Shown piece after piece: positions 33,444 through 42,555 of a stretch of 57,922 bases of DNA (position 1 is the stretch's first letter; every line of letters starts with the position of its first letter). The DNA comes from Candidatus Gastranaerophilales bacterium (GTDB lineage Bacteria; Cyanobacteriota; Vampirovibrionia; Gastranaerophilales; Gastranaerophilaceae), in the NCBI GenBank assembly GCA_947625345.1, contig CANQNX010000003.1, positions 1 through 57,922 of the forward strand, read 5' to 3'. A program made the position numbers and the translations under genes. The notes beneath the pieces were generated by a model, which saw nothing but the letters and a program-made list of their open reading frames with translations, was not told the DNA's origin and made no database searches.

Positions 33444-36443
33444 GTGAGTGCCGAATTAACAGCTGATAACAAGTTTGCATTTTCTTTCAAAAAAAATAAT
33501 ATTGATGAAATGTTTCATAATTTAACCGAAAACCCTGTAGGATGCGAAAAAAAAGATTTCAGATTAATGATAAGCACTATATATCAGTTAGTTGAAGATG
33601 AATTTTCATCTACTTTTATCAGCTCAAGCAATGTTATAAAAAATACGGATTTTTATATAATCAAAGATTCAAAACAAACAGAAGTATTTGTCACTCCCAC
33701 TAATAATTTTGACTTTTACTTAAAGTCAAAAGGTTCTATGTACAGATTTCAATCCACAACATATACCATTGAAAAAAACGGTCAACAAACGGAAAAAATA
33801 GGATATAAAGTTCCGCTTGAACTTATTTGGGATTACTTTTCTGGTTTTGATTCAATAATTGAACATCCTAACATAACAGAATCATTTAAAATTTTTAATA
33901 TCATAACTCAGTTTGTAAAAAAATTGGCGGAAAAACTTTATTTCCTTCCGAAAGTTAATAAAACTGATAATTTTTTCCATATAACTTATGAAATGTTTTC
34001 AATCAATGACCAACTTCAAACATCAATAGATGAAGTATATTCATTGAATTTTTCCGAAATATCAAACCTTAAAACCATTGCAAATATCCTTATCGAAGAT
34101 TATTTAAACTATGTAATCTTTAAATTCCTGAAAATTAAAGCATATAAATTTAAAGAAATAGATTCTTCAATATACTTTTTAAAACCGGCAAATAATAAAA
34201 GATATATACGTTCTTTAGATTTAGCCGAAGCAATATCGGAATGGCTTGATGAAATATATATAGGCAAATATCCCGTAAGCCCTCAATTAGATATAGAAAA
34301 ATTAGAGGAAGATAAATTTGTTCTGACAATTTCCGTTAAAGCGAATAACCCAAAATTAAACGAAAAAGAACCTCCTAAACAATTACTTGAAATTTATAAA
34401 GAAGGAGTATATTGGGGATATCAAAATACATATTTGATAAGTATTGTTGAAAAACAATTAAATTACACTTTGAGATATTATAAAGAACTTGAAACTCTAT
34501 TCGAAGATGAAGATAACTTAAAATTGTATCTATCATTAAATGATGTATACAAGTTAATGATACATACCGCATATTACTTAAATAAAGCCGGTATAAACAT
34601 AAACTTCCCGCCAAATTTCGGTAACATAGTAGTTCCGAGAGCCTCTATTAATGCAAAAATTAAAACGGCAAGAGAACAGGATGTATCTGACATTCTTAAC
34701 GGAAAGAATTCTAATATCAGCCTCTCAAGTATTTTTGACTTCTCTTTTCAGGTATCTATCGGTGATGAAAAAATATCCGTTGAGGAATTTGAAAAACTTA
34801 TTGAAAATGCAAACGGAATTATAGAATTTAAAAATAAATACGTATTAATAGACCAAGCAGAAGCTCAATCAATAATAGACAAATTAAAGCATCCTAAAAC
34901 CGATAAAATAACAAGAATGGAAATGCTTCATGCCGCATTTTCAGGGCACTTAAATGAATATGAATTTGATTATGACGAAGCATTTGCAAATATAATTAAA
35001 GATATAGGAAAAACCGTAGAAGTTAATCCGCCCGAAACTTTAAACGGAGAACTGAGACCTTATCAAAAAACAGGTTTAAAATGGCTCTATACAAATACTA
35101 CCAAGGGCTTTGGTTCTTGCATTGCCGATGATATGGGCTTAGGTAAAACTATTCAGGTAATAAGCTTAATTTTAAAACTCAAAGAAGAAAATAAACTAAA
35201 AGCGCCTGTTTTGGTAATATGCCCGACAACGCTTATGGGGAACTGGATAAAAGAGCTTAATATGTTTGCACCAAAACTTAAAGCAAGTGCTTATCATGGC
35301 TTAGAACGTCAATTGGATTTGAAAGCAGACGTTTTAATTACAACCTTTGCAATTTTAAGAATAGATATTGAAGAAATTAAAAAAACAACCTGGGGTATGG
35401 TTGTGGTTGATGAAGCTCAAAATATTAAAAATCCCGATACTTCTCAAACGGTTGCGGTTAAATCTTTAAAATCCGACATTAAAATAGCTATGACAGGTAC
35501 TCCAGTTGAAAATAAACTTACCGAATTATGGAGTATTTTTGATTTCATAAACAAAGGTTACTTGGGCTCTATAAGAGATTTCCAAAAATGCTATGCTATT
35601 CCTATCGAAAGATTTAAACAGTATGAACAGGCTGATAAGTTAAAACTATCCATTTCACCTTTCGTTTTAAGAAGATTGAAAACGGATAAAACTATTATTG
35701 ATGATTTACCGGAAAAAATGGTATTAGATGAATATTGCTATTTAACTAAATCTCAAGCCGCTTTATATGAAAGAACTTTAAATACTTTAATGTCGGATAT
35801 ATCCGGTCAAAAAGGTATAAACAGAAGAGGCATTATATTTAAACTCATTACGGCATTGAAACAAATATGTAACCATCCTTTTCAATACCTTAAATACGGT
35901 GAAATGACAAAGGATGTATCCGGCAAAACGGAAAAATTCATTTCCCTTTTATCCCAAATTCTTCAAAATGATGAAAAAGTTATTGCATTCACACAATATA
36001 AAGAAATGGGGAATATACTTTCAACCATAATACAAAATGAATTAAATATAACACCTTTGTTCTTTCACGGGTCATTAAATACAAACCAAAGACAAAATAT
36101 GCTTCAGGAATTTGAACAGGATTCCGACAAAAAAATAATGTTATTATCATTAAAAGCAGGCGGAACCGGTTTAAATCTGACATCGGCAACTAATGTTATA
36201 CACTATGATTTATGGTGGAATCCTGCAGTAGAAGAACAAGCGACTGACAGAAGTTATCGTATAGGTCAAAATAAAAATGTTATGGTACACAGACTTGTTA
36301 CTTTAGGCACATTTGAGGAAAAAATTGACGAAATGATTAAACAAAAAAAAGAATTAGTTAATTTAGCTGTATTCGAAGGTGAAAAAGTAATTACGGAACT
36401 ATCTGATGATGAAATTTATAATATATTTTCATTAGGCAGTTAA
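33444..36443 (+). CDS. SNF2-family DNA-dependent ATPase
   Basis: 999-residue protein with a complete Snf2 motor in its C-terminal half. Helicase motifs in order: LRPYQKTGLKWLY, ADDMGLGKTIQVISL (about 560-575), VICPTTLMGNWIKEL, VVVDEAQNIKN (about 653-663), MTGTPVENKLTELWSIF, LRRLKTDK, then FTQYKEMG, FFHGSLN, LLSLKAGGTGLNLTSA and ATDRSYRIGQ. The N-terminal 530 residues have no motif that I recognise. It starts at GTG after TTGAGGATA. No restriction, DISARM-like or phage gene is nearby, so a general chromatin/DNA remodelling or repair role is as likely as defence. Confidence 0.9.
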   Translation: MSAELTADNKFAFSFKKNNIDEMFHNLTENPVGCEKKDFRLMISTIYQLVEDEFSSTFISSSNVIKNTDFYIIKDSKQTEVFVTPTNNFDFYLKSKGSMYRFQSTTYTIEKNGQQTEKIGYKVPLELIWDYFSGFDSIIEHPNITESFKIFNIITQFVKKLAEKLYFLPKVNKTDNFFHITYEMFSINDQLQTSIDEVYSLNFSEISNLKTIANILIEDYLNYVIFKFLKIKAYKFKEIDSSIYFLKPANNKRYIRSLDLAEAISEWLDEIYIGKYPVSPQLDIEKLEEDKFVLTISVKANNPKLNEKEPPKQLLEIYKEGVYWGYQNTYLISIVEKQLNYTLRYYKELETLFEDEDNLKLYLSLNDVYKLMIHTAYYLNKAGININFPPNFGNIVVPRASINAKIKTAREQDVSDILNGKNSNISLSSIFDFSFQVSIGDEKISVEEFEKLIENANGIIEFKNKYVLIDQAEAQSIIDKLKHPKTDKITRMEMLHAAFSGHLNEYEFDYDEAFANIIKDIGKTVEVNPPETLNGELRPYQKTGLKWLYTNTTKGFGSCIADDMGLGKTIQVISLILKLKEENKLKAPVLVICPTTLMGNWIKELNMFAPKLKASAYHGLERQLDLKADVLITTFAILRIDIEEIKKTTWGMVVVDEAQNIKNPDTSQTVAVKSLKSDIKIAMTGTPVENKLTELWSIFDFINKGYLGSIRDFQKCYAIPIERFKQYEQADKLKLSISPFVLRRLKTDKTIIDDLPEKMVLDEYCYLTKSQAALYERTLNTLMSDISGQKGINRRGIIFKLITALKQICNHPFQYLKYGEMTKDVSGKTEKFISLLSQILQNDEKVIAFTQYKEMGNILSTIIQNELNITPLFFHGSLNTNQRQNMLQEFEQDSDKKIMLLSLKAGGTGLNLTSATNVIHYDLWWNPAVEEQATDRSYRIGQNKNVMVHRLVTLGTFEEKIDEMIKQKKELVNLAVFEGEKVITELSDDEIYNIFSLGS

Positions 36444-36518
36444 AAAAATTGCAATACCAATTTAAAATATGTAAAATTAAGGATAAGTATACAAAAACTT
36501 ATTTGTAAAGGATAAATT

Positions 36519-37103
36519 ATGGATAATATGAATATCAAAATTTTACATAAGATAAATTTTTCACGTATGCAAAAAGCTAATAAATATTCTTATTTTGTTC
36601 TTTTTGTATGTATATTACTTATAATAGGCATTATTGGTACATTTGCTTACTATATTTCCACCGGAGATATGGATATTAAATATATATTAACCCTTGATAA
36701 GGAATTCTTATTACCTTTAATTTGCTGTTTTTTATTTCCTTTTATATTATTATTTTTAGTATTAAACGGAATAATATATGCACACAAAAACTCAAAATCT
36801 TTTTATACGGGAGAACTTAATTACATAGAATTTTATATCGATAGACTTAATATTTCTTATGTGACTAAAGAAAGCAATAATTATTTAGAAGATATTATAT
36901 ATTACCGTGATATAGATAAATTAATCTTAGACAAAAAACAAAATAAACTTATTATAGAATTTACTAATAAAAATAATGTTATTTTTAACGTTTTATTAAA
37001 CGACACGGAAGATTTTATATCTATAAGAGAAATAACCGAAATCAATAATAAATTTTTTATTATTAACAATTATAATGTAATTAATAATGTAGGCACAGTA
37101 TAA
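36519..37103 (+). CDS. Membrane protein with YcxB-like C-terminal domain
   Basis: 194 residues. Two membrane helices (about 25-47 and 65-88) precede a cytoplasmic beta-rich domain of about 100 residues (KSFYTGELNYIEFYIDRLNIS..., then IIYYRDIDKLILDKKQNKLIIEF). The arrangement and the YRDIDKL string resemble the YcxB-like family, of unknown function. A Shine-Dalgarno AAAGGA precedes the ATG. The C-terminus is Asn-rich. Stands alone between the SNF2 gene and the convergent pfl genes. Confidence 0.65.
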   Translation: MDNMNIKILHKINFSRMQKANKYSYFVLFVCILLIIGIIGTFAYYISTGDMDIKYILTLDKEFLLPLICCFLFPFILLFLVLNGIIYAHKNSKSFYTGELNYIEFYIDRLNISYVTKESNNYLEDIIYYRDIDKLILDKKQNKLIIEFTNKNNVIFNVLLNDTEDFISIREITEINNKFFIINNYNVINNVGTV

Positions 37104-37119
37104 ATATACTCTGATAATT

Positions 37120-37887
37120 TTATTCCGATTCAACATTACTGACAGAGTTTTCATTATTAAAAGCTTTTAAAATGATTTTTTTAGCATATAAAGCCTCTTC
37201 TTTTGTCAAATTTGGTTCATTTTCAAGCGAATAATCAATATTTAAATTTTTATACTTTTCTTTTGCCATATCATGATAAGGAAGCACTTCAATTGCCTTC
37301 ACATTTTTTAAATTAGAAATAAATTTTCCCAATTCCTTCAAATATTCTTCATTAAAAGTAATACTTTTAACAACTACATGTCTAATCCAAACAGGGACAT
37401 TATTATCCGAAAGATATTTTGCAAAATTTAAAACCGATTTATTTGAATGAAGTGTAAGTTTTTTATGCTCTTCATCATTGATATGTTTAATATCAAGCAG
37501 AATAAGGTCAGAATATTTTATTAATTCATCATATTTTTGAGTATTGTTAATATCAAATAAAATACCGGAAGTATCAAGAGCGGTGTGAATATTTTTAAGT
37601 TTAGCCGCTTTAAAAAGTTCAGTTATAAAATCAATTTGCAAAAGAGGTTCACCGCCTGAGACAGTAATTCCGCCGTTTCTTAAGAATTCTTTTACACCGT
37701 TATATTTATTTAAAATATCATCAACAGACATTAACTTATTATTTGAAGTATTCCAAGTATCAGGATTATGGCAATATTTACACCTCATGGGACAACCCTG
37801 CATAAAAACAACCATTCTTATTCCGGGGCCGTCAACAGTACCAAATGTTTCTATTGAGTGAACATTGCCTAAAATGTTATTTTCCAT
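37120..37887 (-). CDS. pflA: Pyruvate formate-lyase activating enzyme
   Basis: Radical SAM enzyme that installs the glycyl radical in pyruvate formate-lyase. About 255 residues. HSIETFGTVDGPGIRMVVF precedes the iron-sulfur Cys motif CPMRCKYCHNPDTW (CxxxCxxC). GGITVSGGEPLLQ, ALDTSGILFD and LILLDIKHIND are standard SAM-binding parts. The ATG at 37887 was preferred to a TTG two codons upstream. It lies 9 nt after the small PFL gene, so all three pfl genes form one unit. Confidence 0.93.
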   Translation of the reverse strand: MENNILGNVHSIETFGTVDGPGIRMVVFMQGCPMRCKYCHNPDTWNTSNNKLMSVDDILNKYNGVKEFLRNGGITVSGGEPLLQIDFITELFKAAKLKNIHTALDTSGILFDINNTQKYDELIKYSDLILLDIKHINDEEHKKLTLHSNKSVLNFAKYLSDNNVPVWIRHVVVKSITFNEEYLKELGKFISNLKNVKAIEVLPYHDMAKEKYKNLNIDYSLENEPNLTKEEALYAKKIILKAFNNENSVSNVESE

Positions 37888-37896
37888 AAACAATAA

Positions 37897-38136
37897 TTAA
37901 CCCAAATGAGAATGGAAAGTTCTTGAAATTACGTCATCCTGCTGTTCTTTGGTTAATTTGTTGAAATTTACGGCATAGCCTGAGACTCTGACAGTTAATT
38001 GAGGATATTTTTCAGGATGAGCCTGAGCATCAATAAGTGTTTCACGGTTAAACACGTTAACATTCAAATGATGACCGCCCTTTTCAACATAACCGTCTAT
38101 AAGATTAATTAAATTTTCTTCTTGAATTGTCGCCAT
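37897..38136 (-). CDS. Separate glycyl-radical domain of pyruvate formate-lyase
   Basis: 79-residue protein equal to the C-terminal end of a normal [23 protein letters not shown], then [18 protein letters not shown] with the radical Gly at residue 53, and [13 protein letters not shown]. It looks like the C-terminal half of GrcA/YfiD but lacks the roughly 48-residue N-terminal extension of that 127-residue protein. A clear Shine-Dalgarno (AAAGGAG) lies between the stop of the large PFL gene and this ATG. Because the large subunit has no glycyl-radical domain of its own, this protein must supply the radical, unlike GrcA, which is a spare part. Confidence 0.9.
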   Translation of the reverse strand: MATIQEENLINLIDGYVEKGGHHLNVNVFNRETLIDAQAHPEKYPQLTVRVSGYAVNFNKLTKEQQDDVISRTFHSHLG

Positions 38137-38149
38137 AAAACACTCTCCT

Positions 38150-40234
38150 TTATCGAATAAATCTGCCTTCAGCGCAGCCGCAATCAGTATCAATAACTAA
38201 ATCACCCATAAATATTTCATCTTTACCCAAAGCATCAGGTATAATTGAAAAAGTATTTGAAATACCGTCTTGAGCATCATTAAAAGGTAATTTTGCAACT
38301 GATGAAAGTGAAGCGGCAGCACCGTTTGTATCTCTTCCGTGCATCGGATTTGCACCCGGAGCTAAAGGTATTCCTTCTTTTCTTCCGTCAGGTGTATTTC
38401 CGGTTTTCTTTCCGTATACAACATTTGATGTTATTGTTAATATTGACATTGTAGGTATTGAATTTCTGTAGGTGAAATGTTTCCTTATTTTTGACATAAA
38501 GGTTCTGACTATATTTACTGCTATTTCATCAACTCTGTCATCGTTATTACCGTATTTAGGGAAGTCACCCTCAACCTGATAATCAACGACAATACCGTTT
38601 TCATCTCTTATTGTTTTGACTTTTGCATATTTAATAGCGGAAAGGGAATCAGCAACAACCGATAATCCTGCAATACCCGTTGCAAAATATCTTTTAACAT
38701 CTCTGTCCATAAGTGCCATCTGAGCTTTTTCATAACAGTATTTATCGTGCATATAATGAATAATGTTTAGTGCATTTACGTAAAGTCCGGCAAGCCATTC
38801 CATCATATCATCATATTTTTGCATTACTTCATTATAATCAAGATATTCGGATGTAACAGGTCTGTATTTAGGTCCTACCTGTTGTTTAAGCCTTTCATCA
38901 ATACCGCCGTTTATGGCATATAAAAGACATTTTGCAAGATTAGCTCTCGCTCCGAAGAACTGCATTTCTTTACCTAAAACCATTGATGATACACAGCATG
39001 CTATTGCGTAATCATCACCGTGTATCGAACGCATTATATCATCATTCTCATATTGTACGGAGGAGGTTTTAATAGAAATATGTGCACAGTATTCTTTAAA
39101 TAATTTAGGCAAATTAACCGACCATAAAACAGTTAAGTTAGGTTCAGGCGCACTTCCTAAATTTTCTAAAGTATGAAGATATCTGAAAGAATTTTTTGTA
39201 ACCAAAGTTCTTCCGTCAACACCCATACCTCCTATTGATTCCGTAACCCAAGTAGGGTCGCCTGAGAACAATTCATTATACTCGGGAGTTCTCGCAAATT
39301 TTACAAGTCTTAATTTGATAATGAAATTATCAATTAATTCCTGAGCTTGAGCTTCGGTTAATATTCCTCTTTTTAAATCTCTTTCAATATAAATATCCAA
39401 GAAAGTAGATGTTCTGCCTATACTCATAGCAGCGCCGTTTTGCTCTTTAACGGCAGATAAGTATCCGAAATAGAGCCATTGAATTGCTTCTTTTGCATTT
39501 TGAGCAGGTCTTGATATATCAAACCCGTATATTTTACCCAATTCAATCATATCTTTAAGAGCACGAATTTGATCTGATATTTCTTCTCTCAATTGAATTC
39601 TGTCGGGAGTCATGTCTCCCTCTAAAGATTCAAATTGTTCAAGTTTGTCTTCGATAAGTCTGTTAATACCATATAAAGCAACACGTCTGTAATCACCAAT
39701 GATTCTTCCTCTTCCGTAAGCATCAGGCAGACCGGTAATAATAGCGGAGTGTCTTGCAGCTTTCATCTCGGGTGTATAAACATCGAAAACACCTTGATTG
39801 TGAGTTTTTCTGTATTTGGTAAAAATTTCCGAAACTTCAGGGTCAACTTCATAGCCGTATGAATGGCAAGCAGCTTCAGCCATTCTAATACCGCCAAATG
39901 GCTGCATTGAACGTTTAAGAGGTTTATCTGTCTGTAGCCCGACGATTTTTTCTAAAGATTCATCAATGTATCCCGCCTTATGAGAAGTGATTGAGGATAC
40001 AATTTTTGTATCCATATCCAAAACACCGCCGTTTTCATGTTCTTTATCCAATAATTCACGGCATTTTTCCCACAAAAGTCTTACCGCCTCGGTCGGCTGT
40101 TCCAAAAATTCCGCACCACCTTCATAGGGTGTGTAATTCCTTTGAATAAAATCTCTGACATTTATTTCGCTTTGCCATTTCCCCGAAACAAATTCATCTG
40201 TAAAAGAAGCCTCATCAATTTTAGACTCCAACAT
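38150..40234 (-). CDS. pflB: Pyruvate formate-lyase, large part without glycyl-radical domain
   Basis: Catalyses pyruvate + CoA to acetyl-CoA + formate. 694 residues against 760 in E. coli. Strings such as [55 protein letters not shown] and the active-site pair Cys413-Cys414 in [19 protein letters not shown] are intact. The protein follows the family to [11 protein letters not shown] (about 671) and then departs into a short tail with [13 protein letters not shown]. The RVSGY glycyl loop is missing here and is encoded by the next gene. A Shine-Dalgarno GGGGGA precedes the ATG. Confidence 0.93.
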   Translation of the reverse strand: MLESKIDEASFTDEFVSGKWQSEINVRDFIQRNYTPYEGGAEFLEQPTEAVRLLWEKCRELLDKEHENGGVLDMDTKIVSSITSHKAGYIDESLEKIVGLQTDKPLKRSMQPFGGIRMAEAACHSYGYEVDPEVSEIFTKYRKTHNQGVFDVYTPEMKAARHSAIITGLPDAYGRGRIIGDYRRVALYGINRLIEDKLEQFESLEGDMTPDRIQLREEISDQIRALKDMIELGKIYGFDISRPAQNAKEAIQWLYFGYLSAVKEQNGAAMSIGRTSTFLDIYIERDLKRGILTEAQAQELIDNFIIKLRLVKFARTPEYNELFSGDPTWVTESIGGMGVDGRTLVTKNSFRYLHTLENLGSAPEPNLTVLWSVNLPKLFKEYCAHISIKTSSVQYENDDIMRSIHGDDYAIACCVSSMVLGKEMQFFGARANLAKCLLYAINGGIDERLKQQVGPKYRPVTSEYLDYNEVMQKYDDMMEWLAGLYVNALNIIHYMHDKYCYEKAQMALMDRDVKRYFATGIAGLSVVADSLSAIKYAKVKTIRDENGIVVDYQVEGDFPKYGNNDDRVDEIAVNIVRTFMSKIRKHFTYRNSIPTMSILTITSNVVYGKKTGNTPDGRKEGIPLAPGANPMHGRDTNGAAASLSSVAKLPFNDAQDGISNTFSIIPDALGKDEIFMGDLVIDTDCGCAEGRFIR

Positions 40235-40291
40235 TTATATTCCCCCTAATCTCTTTTTCGGCAAACTACTGTTCGAAAAATTTGTTTAATA

Positions 40292-40319
40292 ATTCTACCA
40301 TAAATTAAATACTTTGACA
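40292..40319 (-). promoter_or_regulatory. Putative pflB promoter (extended -10)
   Basis: Minus strand TGTCAA (40319-40314), 16 nt, TAGAAT (40297-40292) preceded by TGG, giving an extended -10 TGGTAGAAT. It lies about 57 nt before the pflB start. On the plus strand the same -35 position reads TTGACA and could serve the divergent CoA-transferase operon with TATAAT at 40339-40344, though the 19-nt spacing is long. Confidence 0.4.
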
Positions 40320-40348
40320 CTAAACTTATATAAATCTTTATAATTTTT

Positions 40349-40366
40349 TTACATATTTAAATGTAA
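40349..40366 (+). promoter_or_regulatory. Palindrome between pflB and the CoA-transferase operon
   Basis: TTACAT-6 nt-ATGTAA, an 18-bp dyad placed just after the TATAAT at 40339-40344. Position right at the expected start of transcription suits a repressor or fermentation regulator site. No matching regulator is in the window. Confidence 0.35.
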
Positions 40367-40425
40367 CTTTTTATCAAACTGTGATAATATGAAATGTAAG
40401 AGGGAAATCAAAAGAGGAAGTACTT

Positions 40426-41076
40426 TTGAAAAAAATAATCACTTCAAAAGAAGCTGCAGATTTGATAAAAGACGGCTCAACCATAATGGTGGGAGGTTTT
40501 TTAAGTTGCGGTGTTCCCGATAAGATTATTGACGAAATTGTGAAATTAAAGAAAAAAAATCTTACACTTATTTGTAATGATACTTCATATCAAGATGCCG
40601 ATAAAGGTTTACTTATAAAAAATAACCTCGTAAAAAAAGTTATAACCACTCACATAGGAACAAATCCGATAACAGGTGAAAAATTGCTTTCCGGTCAAAT
40701 AGAAGTTGAGTTCTACCCAATGGGGACACTAATAGAAAAAATCCACGCAAAAGGTTCAGGCTTAGGCGGAGTTTTAACCCCGACTGGAATCGGTACAATC
40801 CTTGAAGAAGGTAAACAAATTATTGAAATTAAAGGAAAAAAATATATTTTTGAAGAACCCTTAGGTGCTGATTTTGCAATAATCTACGGAACAAAAGCAG
40901 ATAAATACGGTAATGTTAATTTTAGGGGAACAACAAGAAACTTTAATCCGCAAATGGCTACTGCTGCTGATACTGTTATAATTCAAGCAGATGAAATTGT
41001 TGACTGTCTTGACCCGAATGAAGTTGTAATTCCGGGTATTTTTATTGATTACATTGTTGAAAGGGAGAAAAATTAA
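40426..41076 (+). CDS. CoA-transferase subunit A
   Basis: Alpha subunit of a two-subunit family I CoA-transferase (AtoD/CtfA/ScoA type), 216 residues. TIMVGGFLSCGVPDKIIDEIV (split reading), HIGTNPITGEKLLSGQIEVE, FYPMGTLIEKIHAKGSGLGG, and GADFAIIYGTKADKYGNVNF are family strings. It starts at TTG with AGAGGA 7 nt upstream; no ATG fits better. It abuts subunit B with no gap. Acetate, butyrate or acetoacetate are the usual CoA acceptors; placement beside PFL suggests acetyl-CoA/acetate exchange. Confidence 0.9.
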   Translation: MKKIITSKEAADLIKDGSTIMVGGFLSCGVPDKIIDEIVKLKKKNLTLICNDTSYQDADKGLLIKNNLVKKVITTHIGTNPITGEKLLSGQIEVEFYPMGTLIEKIHAKGSGLGGVLTPTGIGTILEEGKQIIEIKGKKYIFEEPLGADFAIIYGTKADKYGNVNFRGTTRNFNPQMATAADTVIIQADEIVDCLDPNEVVIPGIFIDYIVEREKN

Positions 41077-41751
41077 ATGACTGTTATTACTCCTTCCTTA
41101 TCCAAAGATGAAATGAAAAAAACCATAGCAAAAAGAATTGCAAAAGAATTTAAAGCAAATGATGTTGTTACTTTAGGAATCGGACTGCCCACCGAAGCTG
41201 CCAATTATGTATCGGAAGATATGAACATTATTTTTCAATCGGAAAACGGCATTTTAGGTTTGGGTAAAGATCAGCAAGGCCCTGAATATGACAAACAAAT
41301 TGTTAATGCAGGCGGAACATTTGTTAAAACAACAAAAGGTGCTTGTTTTTACGATTCTCAAACAGCTTTCACCATAATGAGAGGCGGTCACATAGATGCC
41401 GTTGTGTTAGGAGCTCTTCAGGTTGATGAAGAAGGAAGTATTGCGAGCTGGCAAATCCCCGGAAAATTTATACCCGGTATCGGAGGTTCAATGGATTTAA
41501 TTGTAGGCTCTAAAAAAGTTATTGTTGCAATGACTCATACCTCCAAAAATGAAATTAAAATAGTGAAAAAATGTACACTCCCTCTAACCGCTTATAAACA
41601 AGCTGACATGATTATTACGGAACGTGCTGTTTTTCAAGTAAGAGAAAACGGTTTAATATTAACGGAAATAAACCCTATCTTTACTTTGGATGATATTAAA
41701 AACTCCACAACTGCCGATTACATAATCAGTTCGTCTCTAAAAAACATGTAA
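41077..41751 (+). CDS. CoA-transferase subunit B
   Basis: Beta subunit, 224 residues. The catalytic Glu lies in IIFQSENGILGLGKDQ (about 50-65), matching the SENG motif of the family. VNAGGTFVKTTKGACFYDSQ, MRGGHIDAVVLGALQVDEEG and GKFIPGIGGSMDLIVGSKKV are typical. The C-terminus AVFQVRENGLILTEI also fits AtoA-type proteins. It ends 15 nt inside the convergent murI gene. The acyl specificity cannot be read from sequence alone. Confidence 0.9.
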   Translation: MTVITPSLSKDEMKKTIAKRIAKEFKANDVVTLGIGLPTEAANYVSEDMNIIFQSENGILGLGKDQQGPEYDKQIVNAGGTFVKTTKGACFYDSQTAFTIMRGGHIDAVVLGALQVDEEGSIASWQIPGKFIPGIGGSMDLIVGSKKVIVAMTHTSKNEIKIVKKCTLPLTAYKQADMIITERAVFQVRENGLILTEINPIFTLDDIKNSTTADYIISSSLKNM

Positions 41752-42552
41752 AATTTTTTCGGAACTTTTTGAAATTTCAATTTTTTGTGCAGATTTAACA
41801 TCATAAAAGAGTTTTGATGCCGATATAAATTTTTCGGGATTTGAACTTACATAAAAAACAGGGTCGAAATTTTTAGTCAAAGAAAGCATATCATCAGATT
41901 TTAAATCGGCTGCAATACTTTGTGCAAAATAAGAAGCAGGATTTATAAATAATTCTTCTTTTTCAAAACGGGTTAAAACTTTTAAAAGATAAGGATAGTG
42001 CGTACAACCCAAAATAATTTTTTCCACATTGTTTTTCATCATTACATCTAAGTTTGTTTTAATATTTTCAACACTTTCAGGTTCATCCATAAGTTTATTT
42101 TCAACTATATTAACCCATTTGGGACAAGCGTATTCATAAACAGCAACACTCGGATTATAAGATGTTATTTCTTTTTTGTAAGCATGCGAATTAATTGTAG
42201 CTAAAGTAGCAAATACACCTATCTTTTTATAATTTTTATCAGCTATTTGTTTGGATACATTTTGAACAACAGGATAAATTTTAAAATTATATTTATTTTT
42301 AAGAATATCATAAGTTAAAGCAGAAGTTGTATTACAAGCCATGACAACAGCTTTAACATTTTTGGACTTAAAGAAATCGAAAATATCGGATGTAATATTA
42401 ACTAACTCTTCAACGGATTTATTACCATAAGGAAGATTTAAAGTATCACCAAAATATATATAATTTTCGTCAGGAAGTAACTTAATCAATTCAGAAAAAA
42501 CGCTTAAGCCGCCAACACCCGAATCAAATACACCTATAGGTGAGTTATCCAT
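41737..42552 (-). CDS. murI: Glutamate racemase
   Basis: Makes D-glutamate for peptidoglycan. 271 residues. The two catalytic Cys are in MACNTTSALTYD (about 70-81) and LGCTHYPYLLKVL (about 180-192). The N-terminus PIGVFDSGVGGLSVFSEL and the Pro/Asp-rich GDTLNLPYGNKS are diagnostic. It begins 3 nt after the stop of the amidase gene, whose end carries a GGAG ribosome binding site. Peptidoglycan synthesis and cleavage are therefore co-transcribed. Confidence 0.95.
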   Translation of the reverse strand: MDNSPIGVFDSGVGGLSVFSELIKLLPDENYIYFGDTLNLPYGNKSVEELVNITSDIFDFFKSKNVKAVVMACNTTSALTYDILKNKYNFKIYPVVQNVSKQIADKNYKKIGVFATLATINSHAYKKEITSYNPSVAVYEYACPKWVNIVENKLMDEPESVENIKTNLDVMMKNNVEKIILGCTHYPYLLKVLTRFEKEELFINPASYFAQSIAADLKSDDMLSLTKNFDPVFYVSSNPEKFISASKLFYDVKSAQKIEISKSSEKILHVF

Positions 42553-42555
42553 ATT

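Noticed and set aside
33444-37103. SNF2 ATPase plus membrane protein as an antiphage system
   Set aside because: No nuclease, methylase, toxin or other defence-type partner is nearby, and the two genes are separated by 75 nt with separate ribosome binding sites.
38136-38160. PFL split as a simple sequencing frameshift
   Set aside because: The downstream part has its own ATG and AAAGGAG ribosome binding site. The large part runs about 20 residues past the family similarity before its stop, and a one-base shift would not join the two at the right alignment position.
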